Shown: positions 49,945 to 58,521 of the stretch, piece after piece | Numbering within the stretch: the first letter of the stretch is position 1 | How the letters are laid out: every line of letters begins with the position of its first letter | NCBI GenBank assembly: GCA_046328125.1 | Contig: JAXLXF010000008.1 | Span: 1-64,000, forward strand | DNA: 64,000 nucleotides | Direction: 5' to 3' | Source: JADZEM01 sp046328125 | GTDB taxonomy: Bacteria > Chloroflexota > UBA6077 > JACCZL01 | Notes under the pieces: generated by a model | Database searches by the model: none | What the model was told of the DNA's origin: nothing | What the model saw: only the letters and a program-made list of their open reading frames with translations | Translations under genes and position numbers: made by a program

Positions 49945-50637
49945 TCACGAGGCGGCCCAGCGGCTCAAGACGTCCGAGCGGAGGATGACGATCCGGCGCC
50001 CGCGCCGTGAGATCGCGCCGCGATCCTCGAACGAGCCGAGCAGCTGGTTGACGCGCGGACGGGTTGCGCCGATCATGCCGGCCAGGTCTTCCTGAGTCAG
50101 CGCGGCCTGGATCTCGATGCCGGATCCGTCGTCCTTGCCGTGGGTCTCGGCCAGCTCCAACAGCTTCTTGGCGAGCCGTCCCTGAAGATCCAGGAACATC
50201 AAGTCGCCGACCTCGCTGCTCAAGCGGCGGATCATCTGGGCGAGGCCAGCCAGCACGCCCTCGACCGCGCCCGGGCTCCGCTTCAGCAGGCCCATGAAGT
50301 CCTCGCGGCTCAGCGTGGCCGAGACGACCGGCTCGAGCGCGACGACGGTCGCCGAGCGCGGCTCGCCGTCCAGCAGCGCCATCTCGCCATGCACGTCGCC
50401 CGGCCCGAGCACCGTCAGGACAGCCTCCTCGCCGGTCTCGGAGGGGAGCACGACCTTGACCCGGCCTTCCAGGACGACGTGCAGCACGTGCCCGGGGTCA
50501 CCCTGGTGGTAGAGCGTCTCGCCACGGCGATACGACCGTCGCTTCAGAGCTGGCGCGAGGCGCTCCAATTCGGCTGGCGGCAGCGCGTCCAGCACGACCG
50601 ACTTTCGTAGGATGTCCAGGTCCATTGACGATGCCAC
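49945..50637 (-). CDS. Crp/Fnr-family transcriptional regulator
   Basis: A 230-residue regulator. Residues 10-125 form a cyclic-nucleotide-binding-type beta barrel (RGETLYHQGDPGHVLHVVLEG, GEMALLDGEPRSATVVAL). The dimerisation helix follows, then a winged helix with LTQEDLAGMIGATRPRVNQLL near 180-200, the typical Crp recognition helix. No Fe-S cysteine cluster is present, so it is not Fnr-like in oxygen sensing. GTG 50637 with GAGGGG upstream; an in-frame ATG at 50625 is also possible. It is divergent from the M20 peptidase gene and may control it, but this is positional inference. Confidence 0.9.
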   Translation of the reverse strand: MASSMDLDILRKSVVLDALPPAELERLAPALKRRSYRRGETLYHQGDPGHVLHVVLEGRVKVVLPSETGEEAVLTVLGPGDVHGEMALLDGEPRSATVVALEPVVSATLSREDFMGLLKRSPGAVEGVLAGLAQMIRRLSSEVGDLMFLDLQGRLAKKLLELAETHGKDDGSGIEIQAALTQEDLAGMIGATRPRVNQLLGSFEDRGAISRRGRRIVILRSDVLSRWAAS

Positions 50638-50800
50638 GGCGTCCCCCCTCGATCACCAGTGTACCCATTATCTCCGAGAGAAACGGCGTCCCGTGCAGAC
50701 CGGTTCCTCACGTTCGGCGCGCACCCGGCCGTTGTGTAGGCGGTCGCCGTGACGAGGCGGGCGATTACAATCCAGCCAGCCGATGCACGCCGGAGGAGAG

Positions 50801-51976
50801 ATGAGCGGAAGCACGCTGCTGCAGGAGGTGGCTCGACGCCAGAACTCGATGGTCGAGCTGCTGCGCGAGCTCGTCGAGCACGAGTCGGGCACCTACGACA
50901 AGGCGGACGTTGACCGACTCGGGCACTTCCTCCGCGAGCGACTGGACACGCTCGGCTTCCAGACAGAGCAGCTCGCGCAAGAGCGACTCGGCGACCACAT
51001 TGTCGGCCGGCGGCCCAGTCGGAACGGCAAGCAGATCGTGCTGGTCGGCCATTTCGACACGGTCTTCAGCCACGGCACGCTGGCCGAGCGGCCGTGGCGG
51101 GTCGAGAACGGCCGGGCGTACGGACCCGGCGTCTACGACATGAAGGGCGGCATCGCCATCATGCTGACGGCGCTGGACGTGCTGCGGGCATCCGGATCGG
51201 CGTTCTGGTCCGAGACTGGCGTCACCGTCTTCTTCAACAGCGACGAGGAGATCCTCTCGCCGACCTCGGCCGGCCCGATCGACGCCATCGCGCGGGAGTG
51301 CCAGACCGCCTGCATCCTGGAGCCGGCCCGCCCAGGCGGCGAGTACACGTTCGTGCGCAAGGGAGCCGGCAAGTTCTTCATGCGCATCACCGGCCGCGCC
51401 GCCCACGCCGGCGGACAGCCCGAGCTGGGACGCAGTGCCGCCCTGGAGCTGGCTCACAAGACGCTCGCCCTGCACGCCCTCAACGACCCGAGCACCGGCA
51501 CCACCGTGAACGTCGGCGTGATGCGGGCGGGCGAGCGGTCGAACATCATCTGCCCCGAGGCGTACGCCGAGATCGACCTGCGCGCCCTCGATCCGGAGGC
51601 GATGGAGTCCGCCATCGAAGCGATGCGCCAGGTCGCCGCTTCGACGACCGTCCCAGACACGACCGCCGAATTCTGGGGCGACCCGTACTTTCCGCCGCTC
51701 CCGCGCAAGCCAGTCAACGAGCGGCTGTTCGCGTTGATGCGGGAGGTCGCTGCCGAGGTCGGGTTCGAGGCGCGCGACATCGTCAGCGGCGGCGGGTCGG
51801 ACGGCAACCACACCGGCCAGATCGTGCCGACCATCGACGGCATGGGGATCGGCGGAGACGGCGCCCACACCGAGCGCGAGTTTGCGGTGCTGGACACGCT
51901 GACCGAGCGGGCGCAGGCGCTCGCGCTTTTTCTGCACGCCTGGCCGGATCGCATCGACGGCATCCTCGCCGGGTGA
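50801..51976 (+). CDS. M20-family metallopeptidase, carboxypeptidase G2-like
   Basis: A 391-residue dizinc peptidase. VLVGHFDTVF supplies the first His, GPGVYDMKGG the bridging Asp, FFNSDEEIL the catalytic Glu pair, CILEPARPGG a further ligand and GDGAHTEREF the last His. The dimerisation lid lies between. The closest pattern is glutamate carboxypeptidase (CPG2)-type hydrolases of folate- or peptide-derived amides; specificity is not certain. ATG at 50801 follows GGAGGAG; an ATG at 50783 is an alternative. TACAAT lies near 50766. Confidence 0.88.
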   Translation: MSGSTLLQEVARRQNSMVELLRELVEHESGTYDKADVDRLGHFLRERLDTLGFQTEQLAQERLGDHIVGRRPSRNGKQIVLVGHFDTVFSHGTLAERPWRVENGRAYGPGVYDMKGGIAIMLTALDVLRASGSAFWSETGVTVFFNSDEEILSPTSAGPIDAIARECQTACILEPARPGGEYTFVRKGAGKFFMRITGRAAHAGGQPELGRSAALELAHKTLALHALNDPSTGTTVNVGVMRAGERSNIICPEAYAEIDLRALDPEAMESAIEAMRQVAASTTVPDTTAEFWGDPYFPPLPRKPVNERLFALMREVAAEVGFEARDIVSGGGSDGNHTGQIVPTIDGMGIGGDGAHTEREFAVLDTLTERAQALALFLHAWPDRIDGILAG

Positions 51977-51980
51977 CGGG

Positions 51981-52847
51981 CTAGACGATCACCATCCGAC
52001 GATACCGTGCCTGGACGAGCGCGAAGAGCCCATACGCGGCCAGTCCAGCGGCGACGGCGCCAAGCAGGTACGGTCCGAACGGCTGGGCGGCGAGGGTGGC
52101 GAGGGCGCCGTCCAGGCCAATCGCCTCGCCGGGGTTCGCGTCGTAGGCAGCGACAAGCAGGAAGCCGCCGATGGTCGCGAACGCCACCCCACGTGCCGCG
52201 TAGCCGGCTCGTCCGACGCGGGTGATCCAGGTTGCCTGGCTGGCGCTCATTTCGGCGAGGTGAAGATCGTCACAGAGGCTGGAGCGGGACGCGCGGTAGA
52301 ACTGGACGAGGCCGTTCGCGATCACCGCCGCCCCGATCGCGCCCACGAGCCATTCGCCCAGCGGCTGCCCCAGGAGCCAGGCCGTCCAGTCCTGGGTCTG
52401 CTGCGTGCTGCCCTGCACCGGCTCGCCACGGGCGGCGAGTCGGATGGCAGACCAGGAAAGAGCGACGTAGATCGAGGCGATCAGAAGATATCCGGCGCGG
52501 GCGGCGAGGCCCTTCAGCTCGGAGCCCTTCCGTTCGGTGTCGAGGACCGCCTGCAGGAGGCGCCAGACGGCGTAGCCGAACAGGCCGACCGCCAGCACCA
52601 CGAGGATCGAGCGGCCGAATGGCGCCGCGGCGATGTGGGCCAGGGCGCCTTTGGTGTCGGTCGTCTGCCCGCCAGTCCCCAGCGCCGCCTGCACCGCCAG
52701 CTCGCCGACCACCAGATAGACGACCCCTTTAGCGGCGTAGCCAAACCTGCCAAGCCCTTCGAGCCAGGGGCTCGCGGCAACCGCGCCGTCTTTGACGGTC
52801 TTCCCGACCTGTTCGATCTCGTCGCGTGCTGGAACGGTCGCCTGCAT
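51981..52847 (-). CDS. DUF1206-family membrane protein
   Basis: A 288-residue membrane protein with three repeats of about 75 residues, each containing two helices and a GY-A-[KR]-G pattern: GRFGYAAKGVVYLVVG, ARAGYLLIASIYVAL and GRAGYAARGVAFATIGG. Each repeat also has an AxPFG turn (AAAPFGRSI, AAQPFGPYL). Function of DUF1206 is unknown. ATG 52847 with GAGGGG upstream; an N-terminal extension to 52922 is rejected. It is convergent with the peptidase gene (4 nt apart) and divergent from the first PAP2 gene. Confidence 0.85.
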   Translation of the reverse strand: MQATVPARDEIEQVGKTVKDGAVAASPWLEGLGRFGYAAKGVVYLVVGELAVQAALGTGGQTTDTKGALAHIAAAPFGRSILVVLAVGLFGYAVWRLLQAVLDTERKGSELKGLAARAGYLLIASIYVALSWSAIRLAARGEPVQGSTQQTQDWTAWLLGQPLGEWLVGAIGAAVIANGLVQFYRASRSSLCDDLHLAEMSASQATWITRVGRAGYAARGVAFATIGGFLLVAAYDANPGEAIGLDGALATLAAQPFGPYLLGAVAAGLAAYGLFALVQARYRRMVIV

Positions 52848-52957
52848 CTGCGCCCCTCGCCATCGGTGTGGACTTCGTAGACTGTGACCGCGCGAAGACG
52901 ACGCTCCGCCGTGTTCCGGCACCTATCATTGGCAGGGCTCGTGCCAGTGAGTCAGCC

Positions 52958-53752
52958 ATGACCTCGACTTCTCAGCCGGGCGACGCAAGACGCCTCTCGA
53001 ACGCGCCAGGAACCGGGGCATCCGGTGCTCGCGATGCGCGGCCAGGCCGCTATGTCGATCGACGTGCCCGTTGGATGGCCGGTGTTGTGGCGCTCCTCGG
53101 GGCCACCTTCGTCGTGCTCGCGCTGCTGCTGCGGCAGGCGCCGGGGACCGCCGTGGACGTCGCCATCAGCCGATGGGTGCAGAGCGTCGATCTGCCGGCC
53201 TTCACGTCGTTGATGGTTGCGGTAAGTGCTCCTGGCTACGCGCCATTCAGCTGGATCGTGGTCGGAGGAGTGGCGGCGGGTCTGCTCCTTCTGCGGCTCT
53301 GGCGGGAGGCAGTGTTCGTGCTGGCGACGGAAGGTGCGAATCTGGTGACGACGTACTCGAAGCTCCTGGTCGAACGGCCGAGGCCAGGCGAGGACGTCGT
53401 GCGAGTGCTGAGCCGGCTCCAGGACTACAGCTATCCGAGTGGGCACGTCGTCGGCTACGTGACCGTCTGCGGATTCCTGTTCTTCCTGCTCTACACGCTG
53501 GCCCGGCCGTTCTGGTGGCGCACCGTCGGACTGGTCATGCTCGGCTTCATGGTGTGCTCGATCGGCATCTCGCGCGTTCACCTCGGCTACCACTGGGCGA
53601 GCGACGTCCTGGGCGGCTACGCGCTCGGAACGGCGTACCTGCTGATGTCCATCGAGTTGTACCGGCTGCTGGTGGCGAGACGGCGAGCGCCTGCCACGGA
53701 GGGCGGTGCAGCCGACGATCCCGAGACTGACCAGACCGCCCGTCCAATGTAG
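52958..53752 (+). CDS. PAP2-family phosphatase (1)
   Basis: A 264-residue membrane protein with about six helices and the complete PAP2 catalytic set: KLLVERPRP (135-143), YPSGHV (159-164) and SRVHLGYHWASD (205-216). Such enzymes dephosphorylate lipid phosphates such as undecaprenyl pyrophosphate or phosphatidic acid on the outer side of the membrane. ATG 52958. The next gene, 114 nt later, is a second PAP2 protein with an altered active site. Confidence 0.9.
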   Translation: MTSTSQPGDARRLSNAPGTGASGARDARPGRYVDRRARWMAGVVALLGATFVVLALLLRQAPGTAVDVAISRWVQSVDLPAFTSLMVAVSAPGYAPFSWIVVGGVAAGLLLLRLWREAVFVLATEGANLVTTYSKLLVERPRPGEDVVRVLSRLQDYSYPSGHVVGYVTVCGFLFFLLYTLARPFWWRTVGLVMLGFMVCSIGISRVHLGYHWASDVLGGYALGTAYLLMSIELYRLLVARRRAPATEGGAADDPETDQTARPM

Positions 53753-53866
53753 TGCGTCCTGGCATGGGCTCTGCGTTTTGACGCAGTGACCAGCGCATCC
53801 GGTTCTCGGCGTGGATCGCTGGACTCAGAGGGAGTCGGCCGGACCGTGCAGTGGAGCACCAGCACG

Positions 53867-54610
53867 ATGGATGCTGCAGCGGATGAAGGTGATGCACGTC
53901 ATCCTGAAACCGGGCGAGCGGCGCTGCTGCGCGGCTGGCGCTACCAGTTCGCCGTACTCCTGCTGGCCGTGCTGGCGGGTACGCTCACCTGGCTGGCTCG
54001 GACCGTCCTGTACTTTCCCGTGGACGTTCAGGTCACACAGGCTGTGCAATCCGTCCAGGCGCCGTGGCTCGTGCGGCTGTTCGAGACGGTGGCCTGGATC
54101 GGCTTCCCGCCGCAGAGCAACGTCATTTTCGGCCTGGTGATTGTGGGGCTGTTCCTCGTCGGACTTCGTCTGGAAGCGATCTCGACGCTGTTCGCGGCGG
54201 CAGGCAGCGCGGCACTCTGGTACTGGATCGCCGAGCTCGTGGATCGGCCAAGGCCGAGCCCGGAGCTGGTGCACGTCGCCATGCAACTGCCGACCGGCGG
54301 GTTCCCGAGCGGGCACGTGCTCAACCTGACCGCGATCTTCGGGTTTCTGATCTACCTCACGGTCGTGCTCGTGCCGGACCTTCGAATCAGGGTGCCGATC
54401 GTCTCCGTGCTGTCCGTGCCGATCCTCACCATCGGGGTCGCACGCGTGTATGACGGCGCACACTGGCCGAGCGACGTGCTGGGCGGCTACCTGATCGGAG
54501 CGATCTGGCTGGCGCTGACCATCGAGCTGTATCGGTGGCTCTGCAAGCGGTGGCGAGCAGCGCCGAGCGGTGCTTACTCCGCCCGGCGCCGGCCGATCCG
54601 CTCGCCCTGA
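53867..54610 (+). CDS. PAP2-family protein (2), catalytic Lys missing
   Basis: A 247-residue protein of the same fold with about six helices. FPSGHV and ARVYDGAHWPSD keep the second-motif His and the third-motif Arg, His and Asp, but the first motif reads AELVDRPRP, so Ala stands where family members have the catalytic Lys (K-x6-R-P), and the third motif begins Ala rather than Ser. Activity may be reduced or altered. The start is uncertain; ATG 53867 is used (GTG 53846 also in frame). It overlaps the convergent glycosidase gene by 37 nt. Confidence 0.8.
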   Translation: MDAAADEGDARHPETGRAALLRGWRYQFAVLLLAVLAGTLTWLARTVLYFPVDVQVTQAVQSVQAPWLVRLFETVAWIGFPPQSNVIFGLVIVGLFLVGLRLEAISTLFAAAGSAALWYWIAELVDRPRPSPELVHVAMQLPTGGFPSGHVLNLTAIFGFLIYLTVVLVPDLRIRVPIVSVLSVPILTIGVARVYDGAHWPSDVLGGYLIGAIWLALTIELYRWLCKRWRAAPSGAYSARRRPIRSP

Positions 54611-56712
54611 AAGAGCTGCCGCAGCGCATCTATCGAGCCGTCCACCGGCTTGCCGGCCTCGTCGGTCAGCCCAAAGACGCGGTCCAGATCCTCCGGCCCC
54701 TTCGTCGTCCAGGTGTAGACCACGCCGCCGAGCACGCGTTTTGGCTGGGCACGGATGCACGACCAGTACCAGGAGAACATGGCCGGGCGGTCCACGGTGC
54801 CGACGCCGCCAGGTGAGAACTCCGATACCAGGAGCGGCGCATCCACACCCTGGCTCGGCCAGCGGTCGATCACGGCTGCGAGCTTCTGGGTGTAGACGTT
54901 CGTGCCGTAGACGAACCAGGGGCGGCGCGCCCCGTCTCGCGTGAGCGCCTGCCTCAGACGGTCGAAGTAGAGATCCTCGGCGTCACGGTAGACGACGGGG
55001 TGGTTCGGGTCGAGCTGGTGGATCATGTCCACGAGCTGGACGTAGAACGCCGCGAAGTCGTCGGCCCGTTTCTCACGGGCAGGGTCGCGCTTGCCCTGCA
55101 CGACGGTCGGGAAGATCAGGCGATGCATCACCTCGTTGCCCGGTCCCCACATCAAGACGGCCGGATTGTCGCGGTACCGGAGCACCCAGGCAGTCACCTG
55201 ATCGCGGAACATCGCCTGAATGGCGGGGTCGCTGTAGTCGTAGTCCTGGTTCAGCTCGAACGGCATGATGACCTTGAGGCCGGCGCGCTGAGCTTCGTCC
55301 AGGGTCAGCTCGTCGAACTGCTGCTGGAACCAGCCTTCGAGGGTGTTGACGCCGATCTCGCGCATGGCGCTGAAGTCGCGGCGATACAACAGCTGGCGCT
55401 CGTCGGACGGAAGGGAGGCGTACCAGGGGTTGTAGCCCATGCCGCGCACGACGGTCGGCTTGCCGTCAACCCGCATGACGTACTGATAGTTGCTGCCCTC
55501 CAGGGTGACGACGCTGCCGGCTGGTCGCGAGTCGGGTGTCGGCGACGGCGGGTCCGTCGCCAGCGCCTGTTGTGCCGATGGCGTTGCGTCGGCGACCGGC
55601 TGGTCCGCCTCAGGAGCAGGGGCGAGCAGCGCCAGTGGCCCGTCGGCGTCGCTCGTCGTGAAGGCCACGGCGCCGTCCGCGAACGCGGAGGTGGGCGAGA
55701 GCGCCGTCATCTCACCTTCGGCGAGCGCGCCGTACGGCGACCAGCTCAGTGCGAGGGCGAGAGCAGAGAAGACGAGCAGATGCGACAGGCGCGCCGCTGC
55801 TCGACGCGAGAGATGCGTCCATCTCCTCGGGCTCGACCCGCCTTTCGACGAAGCCGCGCTGTTCGCATCCTCGAGCCGGAGTGCGTGAACGCCTATCTGG
55901 CGATACCGGCGGATCCTTGCGACGCCGACGCCGAGCCGTGTCACGGCCGCTCGAAGCAGCAGCGCGAGCACCAGGCAGGCCGCGACGGTCAGGATCGCGC
56001 TGGCGCCGGCCACGACGGCTGGCGGCACCGCGTCCAGGGTCGTCGTGGCGAGCACTCGCTGGCCCTGCGCGTCCACCGGCGCGAACGCCGCCAGGGCGAA
56101 CGGCAGGCCGGTCGTCTCCAGGTCGCGGACGCCGAAATCCGCTTCGTGCGCCAGATCCAGGAGCAGCCAGATCTGACCGAGCGAGACGGCGACGGCGAGC
56201 GCTCGAAACGGCGTTCGCCGGCCCACCGCGCCCACTCCGGCGACCAGGACGCTGGTGGCAAGCACGGCGGCGAGCAGCCGTGCGAGGACGGTCACGCCGG
56301 GCGCGACGAGCGCGCTGACCATCGCATCTGGGGCGACAAGGTCGGGGGCGGCGAACAGGGCTGGCAACGCGCGATGGAGCGTGTCGCCGACTGGCGACGC
56401 GAGCGCCAGCCCGACCGGCTCGATGCCGCCCAGAACGCGCAGCCCGGCCCCGGCGTAGACCGGGTCGAGGGGCAGAAGCGGCAGCAGGTAGCTCTCGACA
56501 GCGTCAGATGCTGCGCCGACGACGGCGCCGGCCGAGAGCATGGCTGCCTGGCGTGCGACGGCCAGCCCTGGCGCCAGCAGCAGGAAGAGGACGACGCCGG
56601 CCACGTAGGAGCGGAGCTCCGGTCGGCGGCGCCAACGCGGCATCGCCAGTGCCCGAAAGGCCGCGCCGGTCGCCGTCGAAGCGTCAAGCATGGCGATCCT
56701 CAGTTGGCGCAT
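54574..56712 (-). CDS. Membrane domain fused to a GH2-like glycosidase (1)
   Basis: A 712-residue protein. Residues 35-265 are a multi-helix membrane domain with LLPLDPVYAGAGLRVLGG, IEPVGLALASPVG, LVAPDAMVSALVAPG; a further helix (about 310-330) and a Pro/Ala/Ser linker follow. From about 405 (YQYVMRVDGKPTVVRGMGYN) it is a GH2-like TIM barrel with acid/base E527 (WGPGNEVMH) and probable nucleophile E631 (LLVSEFSPGG). The enzyme domain is probably outside the cell. The membrane domain recurs in the gene at 59730-62249 and is not one I recognise. ATG 56712 overlaps a small upstream gene by 29 nt. Confidence 0.78.
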   Translation of the reverse strand: MRQLRIAMLDASTATGAAFRALAMPRWRRRPELRSYVAGVVLFLLLAPGLAVARQAAMLSAGAVVGAASDAVESYLLPLLPLDPVYAGAGLRVLGGIEPVGLALASPVGDTLHRALPALFAAPDLVAPDAMVSALVAPGVTVLARLLAAVLATSVLVAGVGAVGRRTPFRALAVAVSLGQIWLLLDLAHEADFGVRDLETTGLPFALAAFAPVDAQGQRVLATTTLDAVPPAVVAGASAILTVAACLVLALLLRAAVTRLGVGVARIRRYRQIGVHALRLEDANSAASSKGGSSPRRWTHLSRRAAARLSHLLVFSALALALSWSPYGALAEGEMTALSPTSAFADGAVAFTTSDADGPLALLAPAPEADQPVADATPSAQQALATDPPSPTPDSRPAGSVVTLEGSNYQYVMRVDGKPTVVRGMGYNPWYASLPSDERQLLYRRDFSAMREIGVNTLEGWFQQQFDELTLDEAQRAGLKVIMPFELNQDYDYSDPAIQAMFRDQVTAWVLRYRDNPAVLMWGPGNEVMHRLIFPTVVQGKRDPAREKRADDFAAFYVQLVDMIHQLDPNHPVVYRDAEDLYFDRLRQALTRDGARRPWFVYGTNVYTQKLAAVIDRWPSQGVDAPLLVSEFSPGGVGTVDRPAMFSWYWSCIRAQPKRVLGGVVYTWTTKGPEDLDRVFGLTDEAGKPVDGSIDALRQLFQGERIGRRRAE

Positions 56713-56884
56713 ACCGGCGTGAGAGGCCCTGCGCGGCGGCGGAACAGACTTCGGTCCAGGGAAGGTCGGCGTCGAGCGCCTGCATGAACAGCGAGTCGGC
56801 GTGGCGGCCGTCGGCGTCGGCGTAGGCGCGCACGATGGCGTCGAGCAGGGTGAGCGGGTCGGCGGGCGCAGTGAGATCGGTCAT
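56684..56884 (-). CDS. Small hypothetical protein coupled to the glycosidase gene
   Basis: A 66-residue soluble protein: LTLLDAIVRAYADADGRHAD, MQALDADLPWTEVCSAAAQG, then a short Arg-rich end. The ATG at 56884 has GAGAGG upstream, and its stop overlaps the next gene's start, which supports translation coupling. No family recognised; helical, mildly acidic, with one Cys. It may be a small accessory or regulatory protein for the glycosidase locus. Confidence 0.6.
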   Translation of the reverse strand: MTDLTAPADPLTLLDAIVRAYADADGRHADSLFMQALDADLPWTEVCSAAAQGLSRRYAPTEDRHA

Positions 56885-56979
56885 CGGGAGCCTCTCAGGG
56901 ATGAGTGTGAAGAGATCGGTGTTGGCCTTAATACGGGTGGGCGTGCGGTCGCGGGGGTGGGGTACGGCATCAGCTCGGC

Positions 56980-58521
56980 CTACTCGTCCTCGTCGGGGGG
57001 CGGGCTGGCTGTCAACGTGGTCACGGAGCGGGCGGGGATCGTCAGGGTCGCGCTGCCGCCAGACACGGTCACGCGGCCCTGACGTTCGATCTGACGGTCG
57101 CGGTCGGTGACGTAGACGTCGAAGTCGCGAATGGACGGGTCGTCGATGGTGAGCGTCAGCTGAATCGGGCCGGTCCGGTTGATCGCGGCGATGGTCAGCT
57201 CGCCCGGCCGGCGGGCGCCGCCGCCGATCGCCAGCACGGACAGGCGGTCCGGCCCGACCAGCTCCGCGGGCAGGATCATGGCGCCGGCCTGGACGTACGG
57301 CAGCACTTGCTGGAACCCGAAGTAGCGGGTGCGCGGGGCGAACGCCTCGTTGGGGCCTTGCAGCAGCCCCCAGCGGGTGATCGCGGCGTGGCCGGCCTGG
57401 TAGTAGTCCACGGCGTCCCAGTAGATCGCCGCGTCGGCGCCGGCGTTCATCAGCGAGGCGTAGACTTGGAGGCTGTCCAGCATCTGGCCGATCTCGTTGG
57501 ACGCCTCCTGGCCGCGGTCGAGCGCGCCGAATCGGAAGCTGGTGTACTCGGTGACGTAGACCGGCAGCTCGGAACCGCCGGCCCGCACGTCGGCGACGAG
57601 ATCCGCCAGCTCGTGGGACGTGAAGTACTCGTGGGTGGCGATGGCGCCGAACCAGTGGAGTGTGTCGGGATCGTCGAGCAATCGGGCGACGTACGGACGG
57701 GCGTTCGCGGCGGACGCGGTGTCTGGCCCGTACAGCAGCACGCCGTACTGCGACAGGCGCGGCCCGAGCTTGCTCGCGATCTCGGCGTACAGGTCGGGCG
57801 GGATCGCGGTGCCGTCGCCGCCGTCCGGCTCGTTCGCGACGGTGACCGCCCAGATCGAAACATGCTGGCGCTGCACGAGGTACTCGACCACGGCCGCCAC
57901 GTACTCGACATAGGCGTCGGCGTACTCGGGCTGCAACGTCCCGAGGCGGGTGCCGTCGTCGGTGAACTGGCCTGGGCCGCCCCAGACTCCCAGGAGCAGG
58001 CGGACGTTCTGGCGGTTCAGCCGACGGAGCATCGCCCAGCCGGGCTGGTACTTCGGATCGTCCATCATCGCCTGATAGTGCTCGCGGCCGAGCTCCGACG
58101 GCGAAGCGCTCTCACGCGCGAACGGCAACTGACCGGAATCGACGCGGGCGATGTCCGGCTGGAACGGCGTCAGGATCCAGCGCCCGAGGATACGGCGGAA
58201 GTCCGGGCAGGTCCAGAGCGTGTGCTCGAGGTTGAAGCCGTGCCCGGCGACCGCGCGGCCACGCCGGGTGTCCACGGCGAGCGTGGCCGTCCGCATGGCG
58301 TCTGACGGTGACGCCACCCGGACCGGCGGGAGGGGCGGGTCGGCGTGGTGCAGCTCCTCGATCGGACCCGGCGAGCAACCGAAGACGACCTCGTCGTTGG
58401 CAGGCTGGACGTCAGGAAAGAACTGGGCCATCGCCAGACCTCCGCTGAGCCAGACTGCCGCCAGCGCGAGTATCAGCGCTCGAAGCTGACGCCTCGTTCT
58501 GCCGGGCCATACTCGCGTCAT
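56980..58521 (-). CDS. Secreted GH30-like glycosidase
   Basis: A 513-residue secreted protein. The signal peptide runs to AMA at 30-32. GFNLEHTLWTCPDFR opens the barrel, WAVTVANEPDGG holds acid/base E231 and VYVTEYTSFR nucleophile E325; ATHEYFTSHEL and YYQAGHAAITRWGLL follow. The C-terminal 100 residues (ELTIAAINRTGPIQLTLTID) are the beta-sandwich usual for GH30. Members act on glucosylceramide, xylan or related glycans. The ATG at 58521 with GGAG upstream is chosen; its first 110 nt overlap the end of the upstream gene in another frame. The stop is followed by a 95-nt gap to the small gene. Confidence 0.8.
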   Translation of the reverse strand: MTRVWPGRTRRQLRALILALAAVWLSGGLAMAQFFPDVQPANDEVVFGCSPGPIEELHHADPPLPPVRVASPSDAMRTATLAVDTRRGRAVAGHGFNLEHTLWTCPDFRRILGRWILTPFQPDIARVDSGQLPFARESASPSELGREHYQAMMDDPKYQPGWAMLRRLNRQNVRLLLGVWGGPGQFTDDGTRLGTLQPEYADAYVEYVAAVVEYLVQRQHVSIWAVTVANEPDGGDGTAIPPDLYAEIASKLGPRLSQYGVLLYGPDTASAANARPYVARLLDDPDTLHWFGAIATHEYFTSHELADLVADVRAGGSELPVYVTEYTSFRFGALDRGQEASNEIGQMLDSLQVYASLMNAGADAAIYWDAVDYYQAGHAAITRWGLLQGPNEAFAPRTRYFGFQQVLPYVQAGAMILPAELVGPDRLSVLAIGGGARRPGELTIAAINRTGPIQLTLTIDDPSIRDFDVYVTDRDRQIERQGRVTVSGGSATLTIPARSVTTLTASPPPDEDE

